Origin: JAICJC01 sp963757605
GTDB taxonomy: Bacteria; Actinomycetota; Thermoleophilia; Gaiellales; JAICJC01
Length of the DNA: 64,000 bases
Assembly: GCA_963757605.1 (NCBI GenBank)
Contig: CAVWSF010000001.1
Span: forward strand, 434,001 to 498,000
Reading direction: 5' to 3'
Shown: one piece after another, positions 58,804 to 64,000 of the stretch
How the letters are laid out: each line of letters starts with the position of its first letter
Position numbering within the stretch: position 1 is the first letter of the stretch
Position numbers and translations under genes: made by a program
The notes under the pieces: model-generated
The model's database searches: none
What the model was told of the DNA's origin: nothing
Seen by the model: only the letters and a program-made list of their open reading frames with translations

Positions 58804-59249
58804 AACAGCCCCCCGATGACCTTCGCGCCGGGGTAGAGGCGCTGCTGCTCCTCCCACTGGACGAGGAAGAGGCTCGAGAGCGGCCGGCACAGGCGACCGG
58901 TGAGCGTCGCCGAGTCGATCCTGTCGTAGACCTCGAGGTAGACCGTCTTGATCCGCAGCAGGCGGGCGACCACGAAGAACGGAAACGCCACGCCCGCGCC
59001 GTCGGACACGACCAGGTCGGGCCGGTAGCGCGGCAGCATCCGCACGGCGAGCACGAGGTTCCGGAACGCGTTTCGCACGTTGCGCGTGGTCGGGTGATAC
59101 GCCCACACGACGTCCTCACCCTCGAGCAGGGAGCGGCCGTCGGGCAGGTCGAACGTCACCCAGGTGCGCTCGTGCTTCTCCCACCACGGCTTCAGCTGGT
59201 GAAGCTGGATGAGATGGCCGCCCGACGAGCAGACGAGCACGACCCTCAC
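58800..59249 (-). CDS. Alg14-like glycosyltransferase subunit (EpsE/PssD type)
   Basis: N-terminal, membrane-associated partner of the split glycosyltransferase, 149 residues. Characteristic segments are VVLVCSSGGHLIQLHQLKPW, the DLVVSDGAGVAFPFFVVARL helix that recruits the partner to the membrane, and YLEVYDRIDSATLTGRL. It overlaps the kinase-like gene by four nt. Together the two transfer a sugar to the lipid-linked intermediate. Confidence 0.9.
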   Translation of the reverse strand: MRVVLVCSSGGHLIQLHQLKPWWEKHERTWVTFDLPDGRSLLEGEDVVWAYHPTTRNVRNAFRNLVLAVRMLPRYRPDLVVSDGAGVAFPFFVVARLLRIKTVYLEVYDRIDSATLTGRLCRPLSSLFLVQWEEQQRLYPGAKVIGGLF

Positions 59250-60934
59250 AGCAGTTCGCGCTCTCGGTTCGGCGTGCGTGTCTGGGAGAGGCCGGCTCCG
59301 CCGACCCCGACGTAGCCGCCGTACTCGTTCTCCTCCGACACCGAGACGCCGGTGAAGAGGAAGCCGAGCGTGGGCGCCGCGCAGGCGTCGAGCGCGCGCG
59401 CGAGCGCCACCATGTGCGGCCGGCTGGCGAGCCGGGCGCGCGCGACCACGATCACGCCGTCCACCTTGGAGCCGAGCATCATCGCGTCGGTGACGGGCAG
59501 CATCGGCGGCGCGTCGATCAGCACGATGTCGGCGCGGCCGCGCAGCTCGCCCAGGAGCTCGGACATGGTGCGCGACTCGAGCAGGTCGGCGGCGTCGGCC
59601 GGGGGCGGGCCCGCCGGCAGCACCTCGAGCAGGCCGCCGGTCGCGGCCCGGCCGTTGCCGGCCGCGTCGTCAGGCTGCTCGCCGCCGGCGTCGACGATCG
59701 TGAGCGCGTCGGCGAGGTCGCCGTGGCCGCTCAGGATGTCGGACAGGCCGGTGCGGTCGTCGAGCCCGAAGAACCGCTCGATCGCGGGCCGGCGCATGTT
59801 GGCGTCGACCAGGACGACGTGCGACCCGGAGCGGGCCAGCGCGACGGCCATGTTGGCGACCGTGCGCGACGTGCCCTCGGAATCGGCGGCGGCCACGAAC
59901 ATCACGGCCTTGGCGCGGTTGGCGCGCATCACGGTGCCGAGGTTCAGCTTGGCGATGCGGTAGGCCTCGGCGGACGGGCCCTGCGCCCCACCGCGCGGCG
60001 CGAGCAGCACGAGCGGGTGATCGCGTAGTGACCGCGGCGGCGCCGGGATCGACGCCAGGAGCGGCACGCGCAGCCGCCGGCCGACCTCGTCGGCGGTGCG
60101 GATGCGCTTGTCGAGCAGGTCCTGGATGAAGGCCAGGATCACGCCAAGGATCAGACCGAGGACGAGGCCCAGGATCGTGTTGCGGGTCGTCTGCGGCTGG
60201 GTCTGGTTGGCGGACTCGGCCGGCTGGAACTGAACACGACCCGGCGGAACCGCGAGCCCGGTGGCCAGAGCCAGCAGCTTCGGCTCGAGGAGGTTCGCGA
60301 GTCCCGGATCGGGAACGATCGGCAGCCCGGTCGCCGGGTCCTTGACGAGGTTCCCCTGTGCGTCGACCGGGTGCAGCGTCTGTTGGATCGACGTCCAGTT
60401 GTTGGCATGGTCGACTTCCTGCTGGTACAGCAGGTAGGCGCCATAGTCCTGGGCCCATGCACTTGCGAGCCGCTTTGCGTCCAACGGATCCTTCGCGTTC
60501 ACCGTGAACTCGATCGAGTCCCCGGTGTCCGCCGGAAGGACCGTCGACGAGTTCCGCAGTTCGTCGGCGGTGAGCCCACTGTCATTCACCTGAAGAAACT
60601 GCGGCTTCGCGGGCTGGATCGTCTTCTTCCCGATGCTCACCGCCGGGATTGGAGGCGGAGTCGTCGCCCCCACCACGATCGATGCGATCTGGTTGGTGTC
60701 TGCCAGCGGCGCGTTGACCTGGGACCAGGTGATCGAGCCGTTCTTGGCCTCGGAGGCGCTGCTCTGCGGGCTCGGGAGCGACGCGGTGGCCTGGTACTTC
60801 GGCGTCTGGTTCTTGGAGTACGCGACCGCGGCAACCGTCATCAACACCGTCACGAGCAGCACGATCCACTTCCGACGGGCGATGACACCGAAGTAGTCGC
60901 TCAGCGAAACCGACTCATACCATCCTGTTTCCAC
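59246..60934 (-). CDS. Wzz-type chain length protein fused to BY-kinase-like domain, Walker A Lys missing
   Basis: A 562-residue protein: N-terminal Wzz domain with first helix WIVLLVTVLMTVAAVAYS and a second near LGLVLGLILGVILAFIQDLL, then a cytoplasmic CpsD/CapB-like domain. The Walker A position reads AAADSEGTSRT, with Thr instead of Lys, and the A' motif is DANMRRP, with Asn for the second Asp. Walker B IVLIDAPPML is normal. The C-terminus has two Tyr (EENEYGGYVGVGG). GTG at 60934 is chosen because GAGAGG lies about eight nt upstream; an in-frame start at 60973 is possible. First gene of the locus; it controls chain length. Confidence 0.85.
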   Translation of the reverse strand: METGWYESVSLSDYFGVIARRKWIVLLVTVLMTVAAVAYSKNQTPKYQATASLPSPQSSASEAKNGSITWSQVNAPLADTNQIASIVVGATTPPPIPAVSIGKKTIQPAKPQFLQVNDSGLTADELRNSSTVLPADTGDSIEFTVNAKDPLDAKRLASAWAQDYGAYLLYQQEVDHANNWTSIQQTLHPVDAQGNLVKDPATGLPIVPDPGLANLLEPKLLALATGLAVPPGRVQFQPAESANQTQPQTTRNTILGLVLGLILGVILAFIQDLLDKRIRTADEVGRRLRVPLLASIPAPPRSLRDHPLVLLAPRGGAQGPSAEAYRIAKLNLGTVMRANRAKAVMFVAAADSEGTSRTVANMAVALARSGSHVVLVDANMRRPAIERFFGLDDRTGLSDILSGHGDLADALTIVDAGGEQPDDAAGNGRAATGGLLEVLPAGPPPADAADLLESRTMSELLGELRGRADIVLIDAPPMLPVTDAMMLGSKVDGVIVVARARLASRPHMVALARALDACAAPTLGFLFTGVSVSEENEYGGYVGVGGAGLSQTRTPNRERELL

Positions 60935-61134
60935 CGTTGGATCCTCTCGGGTCGTCTGCGATCGAGCCCGCACGGCCCGGTCGGAAAAGCTCGGTCATCA
61001 AGACGTCTCGCGTACGAGCGCGCCGGTCTTGGGAGAATTTGCCTCGCCGTCCAACCTGTGGCCTCCCAAGCCAATGGTACCCCTGACCATATAGGCGTCA
61101 AGCCTCGTGGGAACACGGTTCCGGGCCGAGCCGG

Positions 61135-61140
61135 TACGGT
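61135..61140 (+). promoter_or_regulatory. Probable -10 box of a leaderless transcript (phosphotransferase)
   Basis: TACGGT, seven nt before the GTG at 61148. The 213-nt gap before it, shared with the divergent exopolysaccharide operon, shows no other signal I can support. Confidence 0.45.
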
Positions 61141-61147
61141 GCCGCCG

Positions 61148-62359
61148 GTGAGAGACGCCGATTCCTGCACCCGCGGCCTGACCGCTGCCGACGCCCGCGT
61201 CCGGGCTGCAATTGGCCCAGTTTCGCCCGGCTGGAGGGCGATTGAGCGCTATGTGGTCCTGCCGACGGCGCGGCATCCGCGGATCCTCGCGCCGGCGTCC
61301 GCACCGGGCCCGGCTGCGGCCGCCGTCACACAGTTCTCCAACGGTGCGCCGGCCCGGGGGCGCCTCGCAGCGGCCGTCGCGGCAGCCGCCCTGCGGGCCG
61401 GTCTGGCGCAGCGCGTCCTGCGCGGCCGGGTCTCGATCGCGGTGGCGCCGGGCGTCGGAGACGGCGACCTGGCGAACCTCGTCCTCTCCCACCACCTAGC
61501 GCGCGTGCTCGACCTTCCCCGGGCCGACCTGGCCGTCAGGGTCGGAGCGGCCCGGCCGAACGGGAAGCCGGTCGTGCAGGTGTCGGCGCCCGACGGGCGG
61601 ATCGTCGCCTTCGCCAAGGTCGGCTGGAACCACCTCACCCACGGCCTCGTCGCAGCGGAGGCGGACGCCCTGCGCCGAATGGCCGCCTCGCCCCCGGCGG
61701 CGTTCGCGGTCCCCGAGCTCCTGCACTCCGGCGATTGGGGAGGGAGCGCCGTCACGGCCGTCGTCCCCGCGATGGGCGGCCGGCCGCACGTCTCGCCCGA
61801 GCCGCCGCCCGGCGTGACGCGCGAGCTGGCCCTCGGCGCTGCGACGGAGCGCGCCGTCCTTGCGGAGTCGGGCTGGTGGCGGCGGGTGCGCGAGCGGATC
61901 GAGGCCGCCGGCGGCGACGAGCAGCGCGGCCTGGCGGAGCGGATCGGCGAGGCGGACGGCCGCCGCGAGCTGGCCTTCGGTCGCGGCCACGGCGACTGGA
62001 CGCCCTGGAACATGGCGGAGGTGGAGGGCCGGCTGGTCGTGTGGGACTGGGAGCGGGCCGCCGAGGGCGTGCCCGTCGGCGTGGACGCCGCCCACTACTG
62101 CCTGCTCGTCGCCCTGAACGCCCGCGGCCTCCCGCCGGACGCGGCCGTCCCCGACGTCCTGGCGCGGCTCCCGCGCGTGCTCGAGGGGCTCGACGTCCCC
62201 GCCGCCGACGCCCGCCTGGTCGTCTCGCTGGAGCTGCTCGAGATGTCGGTGCGGTTCGCCGAGGCGCGGGCCGCCGGGGTCAGCGGCCTTCGCGACAGGT
62301 TCGGGTCGGCACTGGCCGCTCTCCTCGAGGGCCGGTACCATGGGGCCGAGGCATCGTGA
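61148..62359 (+). CDS. Phosphotransferase (kinase-fold) protein
   Basis: A 403-residue protein with an APH-like kinase C-terminal half: RGHGDWTPWNMAEVEGRLVV contains HGDxxxxN, and VWDWERAAEGVPVGVDAAHY holds the metal Asp. The N-terminal part has no recognised domain. Substrate unknown; choline-kinase-like or antibiotic-kinase-like enzymes share the motif. The GTG at 61148 is preferred because of the TACGGT box; longer frames run antisense to the kinase gene. It overlaps a 41-residue gene at its end. Confidence 0.75.
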   Translation: MRDADSCTRGLTAADARVRAAIGPVSPGWRAIERYVVLPTARHPRILAPASAPGPAAAAVTQFSNGAPARGRLAAAVAAAALRAGLAQRVLRGRVSIAVAPGVGDGDLANLVLSHHLARVLDLPRADLAVRVGAARPNGKPVVQVSAPDGRIVAFAKVGWNHLTHGLVAAEADALRRMAASPPAAFAVPELLHSGDWGGSAVTAVVPAMGGRPHVSPEPPPGVTRELALGAATERAVLAESGWWRRVRERIEAAGGDEQRGLAERIGEADGRRELAFGRGHGDWTPWNMAEVEGRLVVWDWERAAEGVPVGVDAAHYCLLVALNARGLPPDAAVPDVLARLPRVLEGLDVPAADARLVVSLELLEMSVRFAEARAAGVSGLRDRFGSALAALLEGRYHGAEAS

Positions 62360-62481
62360 GCGTCACCTTCTCCACCATCATCTCGCTGGCTCCCGTGATC
62401 GCGATCGTCGTGGTCTCGGCGCTGATCGCGCTCGTGCTCGCGCGCGGTGACGAGGTGACGAGCTCCCGCGCCAGACGCTGA
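62356..62481 (+). CDS. 41-residue single-helix membrane protein
   Basis: GTG at 62356 overlaps the phosphotransferase stop (GTGA). The product is MSVTFSTIISLAPVIAIVVV followed by SALIALVLARGDEVTSSRARR: one membrane helix and a basic tail. Coupling and membrane character support translation. Function unknown; it could anchor the phosphotransferase. Confidence 0.5.
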   Translation: MSVTFSTIISLAPVIAIVVVSALIALVLARGDEVTSSRARR

Positions 62482-62510
62482 CCCGGCCGGCGGGACGAAG
62501 CCGGCAACCC

Positions 62511-62583
62511 GGGGGCGTAGCTCAGGGGACAGAGCGAGAGCCTTCTAAGCTCGAGGTCGCAGGTTCGAATCCTGCCGCCCCCG
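62511..62583 (+). tRNA. tRNA-Arg(TCT)
   Basis: Acceptor GGGGGCG/CGCCCCC, D-arm GCTC/GAGC, anticodon loop CTTCTAA (anticodon TCT) with one mismatch at the outer stem position, T-arm GCAGGTTCGAATCCTGC, discriminator G. Confidence 0.93.
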
Positions 62584-62606
62584 CTCGATCCGTCGTACCC
62601 GCGTCC

Positions 62607-62951
62607 TCAGCTGGACGGGTGCGTGGTGCGTCGCAGGCCGGCGTCGAAGATAAGCACCAGGATCGCCGCCACGATGACCGCGGTCAGGAACTGGCCGATC
62701 CAGCCGACGTCGAGGACGTCGTTCGCGACGATGCCGCCGAGGAGCGCACCGAGGATTCCGAAGAGCGCGGTCTCGAGCAGGCCGATGTCCTGGCGCCCCG
62801 ACACGACCAGCCGGCCGAGGCCGCCGATCACGAGCCCGACGATCCCGTACCAGACGAGCGACCAGAGGACGCCGAGCGCGAATCCGAGGAGGCCGAAGCC
62901 GAAGGCCATCAGGAAGACGATCAGGATCAGCGCGACGAGGGCTGCGCTCAC
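62607..62951 (-). CDS. GlsB/YeaQ/YmgE family stress response membrane protein
   Basis: A 114-residue membrane protein with four hydrophobic segments; the family core LVVSGRQDIGLLETALFGIL with GALLGGIVANDVL is present, and the N-terminal extension adds another helix. Also called transglycosylase-associated protein; role uncertain. The GTG at 62951 has TAGTGT seven nt upstream, so it is probably leaderless. It diverges from the methyltransferase gene. Confidence 0.85.
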   Translation of the reverse strand: MSAALVALILIVFLMAFGFGLLGFALGVLWSLVWYGIVGLVIGGLGRLVVSGRQDIGLLETALFGILGALLGGIVANDVLDVGWIGQFLTAVIVAAILVLIFDAGLRRTTHPSS

Positions 62952-62958
62952 GGGCGGG

Positions 62959-62964
62959 ACACTA
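62959..62964 (-). promoter_or_regulatory. Probable -10 box of a leaderless transcript (GlsB-type gene)
   Basis: TAGTGT on the minus strand, seven nt before the GTG at 62951. Confidence 0.45.
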
Positions 62965-62982
62965 GCCGTCCGCGCCGCCGGA

Positions 62983-62988
62983 TAGCGT
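62983..62988 (+). promoter_or_regulatory. Probable -10 box of a leaderless transcript (methyltransferase)
   Basis: TAGCGT, seven nt before the GTG at 62996; divergent from the box at 62959-62964. Confidence 0.4.
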
Positions 62989-62995
62989 GGCGGCC

Positions 62996-64000
62996 GTGTC
63001 CGGCCGCACGCAGGCAGCGCTCTACGCCGAGATCGACCACGAGCTCTCGTGGTCGGAGCGCGACCTGCCCCAGCACCTGCGCACCAAGCACGTCCATCGC
63101 CTGCACCCGTACCTGGGCAAGTTCGTGCCGCAGCTCGCCGAGACGCTGCTCGCGCGCAGCCTGACCGCCGGCGCCGTGGTCTACGACCCCTTCGCCGGGT
63201 CCGGGACGACGCTCGTCGAGGCGAACGCGCTCGGGATCCACGCGGTCGGCGCCGACGTCTCGGCGTTCAACTGCCTGCTCATGCGGGTCAAGGTGGCCGA
63301 GCACGACCTGGCGACGCTGCGGCGGGACCTCGACCTGGCCCTCGCCGCTCCGCCCTGCGACCCGCCGCCGTCGGACTGGCTCACTCGCTGGTATGCGCCG
63401 TCCGCCCTGCGCGACCTCGCCGGCTTCTGCACCGTCGTGCCGGAATCGGCCGAGGCCGAGACGCTCATGGTCGTCGCCTCCCGGGCGGCGCGATCGGCGC
63501 GCCTGGCCGCCCATCACGACCTCGACATGCCCCGGGCGCCCGTCCGCGGGCCGTACGTCTGCCACAAGCATCGCCGCACCTGCCGGCCGGTGGAGCGGGC
63601 CGACCACTTCCTGCGCCGGTACGCCGACGACAGCCTGCAGCGCCTGGCCGAGTTCGACGAGGTGCGCACGCCGGCCGCCGTCACCGTGCTCCACGCCGAC
63701 GCCCGCGCCGCGGACCTCCCCGAGCGGATCGACGGGATCGTCACGTCCCCTCCGTACCCGGGCCTGATCGACTACCACGAGCAGCACCGCTACGCCTACG
63801 AGCTGCTCGGCCTCGACGACCGGCGGGAGCTCGAGCTGGGAGCGGCGGCTGCGGGCACGGCGCGCCGCGCGATCGAGGCCTACTGCGAGGGGATCGCCGA
63901 GGCGCTGGCGCGGGCCCGCGGGCGGCTCGGGCCCGAAGCGACCGCCGCGATCGTCGTGAACGACCGCCGCGGCCTCTACGACGACATCGCGCGCCGGGCC
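62996..64000 (+). CDS. DNA methyltransferase (N4/N6 amino type), 3' truncated by window
   Basis: Open frame of 335 codons running off the end. The SAM-binding motif I is VYDPFAGSGTTLVEANALG near residue 65, preceded by HRLHPYLGKFVPQLAETLL, and the catalytic motif IV is IVTSPPYPGLIDY near residue 250, a TSPPY type favoured in N4-cytosine enzymes. The order I then IV with a long insert between them, bearing Cys/His (CHKHRRTC), fits an alpha-like arrangement. No restriction gene is visible upstream; what follows is outside the window. GTG 62987 is an alternative start. Confidence 0.85.
   Translation, partial: MSGRTQAALYAEIDHELSWSERDLPQHLRTKHVHRLHPYLGKFVPQLAETLLARSLTAGAVVYDPFAGSGTTLVEANALGIHAVGADVSAFNCLLMRVKVAEHDLATLRRDLDLALAAPPCDPPPSDWLTRWYAPSALRDLAGFCTVVPESAEAETLMVVASRAARSARLAAHHDLDMPRAPVRGPYVCHKHRRTCRPVERADHFLRRYADDSLQRLAEFDEVRTPAAVTVLHADARAADLPERIDGIVTSPPYPGLIDYHEQHRYAYELLGLDDRRELELGAAAAGTARRAIEAYCEGIAEALARARGRLGPEATAAIVVNDRRGLYDDIARRA

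Noticed and set aside
63000..63787. Minus-strand frame at 62948-63787
   Set aside because: It is the complement of the methyltransferase, whose motifs DPFAGSGTT and TSPPY are unambiguous.

Overview
The window is very GC-rich, about 70% by eye. Gene density is high and many stop and start codons overlap (ATGA or GTGA), with frequent GTG and TTG starts. The conserved core has a rod-shape cluster followed by radical SAM, RNase E/G, L21, L27, Obg, NadD and RsfS genes. Together with a Clp/trigger factor operon this points to Actinomycetota, most likely the class Thermoleophilia (Gaiella- or Solirubrobacter-like). The class assignment is inference, because no rRNA is present.

Layout. 1-11 kb is an accessory metabolic region: a truncated acetyl esterase, an enolase-superfamily dehydratase, an aldo/keto reductase, a secreted GH16-like protein, a large adenylate cyclase-ATPase regulator divergent from an XRE repressor with an EamA exporter, a SIS-domain isomerase and a class II aldolase. 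11-27.6 kb is a long minus-strand housekeeping block: mreB-uppP-mreC-mreD-mrdA-rodA, a DUF697 protein, the TIGR03960/TIGR03936 pair, RNase E/G, rplU-rpmA-obgE-nadD-rsfS, two small genes and tRNA-Ala. 27.7-38.8 kb holds an SDR gene, the valS-folC-zinc ribbon-ndk-maf operon, a serine beta-lactamase-like gene and tig-clpP-clpX. 38.9-51.4 kb mixes tRNAs, an RTX-repeat gene, unknown membrane proteins, a PAS-GGDEF-EAL protein facing a PAS-STAS protein, nucleoside hydrolase and ribokinase, a frameshifted sugar ABC ATPase, an oxidoreductase, an APH(6)-like kinase and a beta-propeller. 51.4-61 kb is an exopolysaccharide locus: GH5 lipoprotein, flippase, three sulfotransferases, O-antigen ligase/polymerase, a split Alg13/Alg14-type glycosyltransferase and a Wzz/BY-kinase-like protein. 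The architecture suggests a sulfated polymer. The end holds a phosphotransferase, tRNA-Arg, a GlsB-type membrane protein and a truncated DNA methyltransferase.

The least explained content is non-coding. Family 1 is a 206-319 bp structured element with three copies (29537-29742, 33907-34123, 42924-43242). The copies share a core with an 11-bp stem. Their outer inverted repeats pair with each other inside each copy while differing between copies, and the third copy also carries two related double-hairpin modules with compensated base changes. Family 2 is a 95-bp two-hairpin element at 3121-3215 and 50851-50946. Family 3 is a short GGGGTC...GACCCC palindrome repeat. Many first genes of transcription units also show a TANNNT box 6-8 nt before the start codon, which indicates leaderless transcripts.
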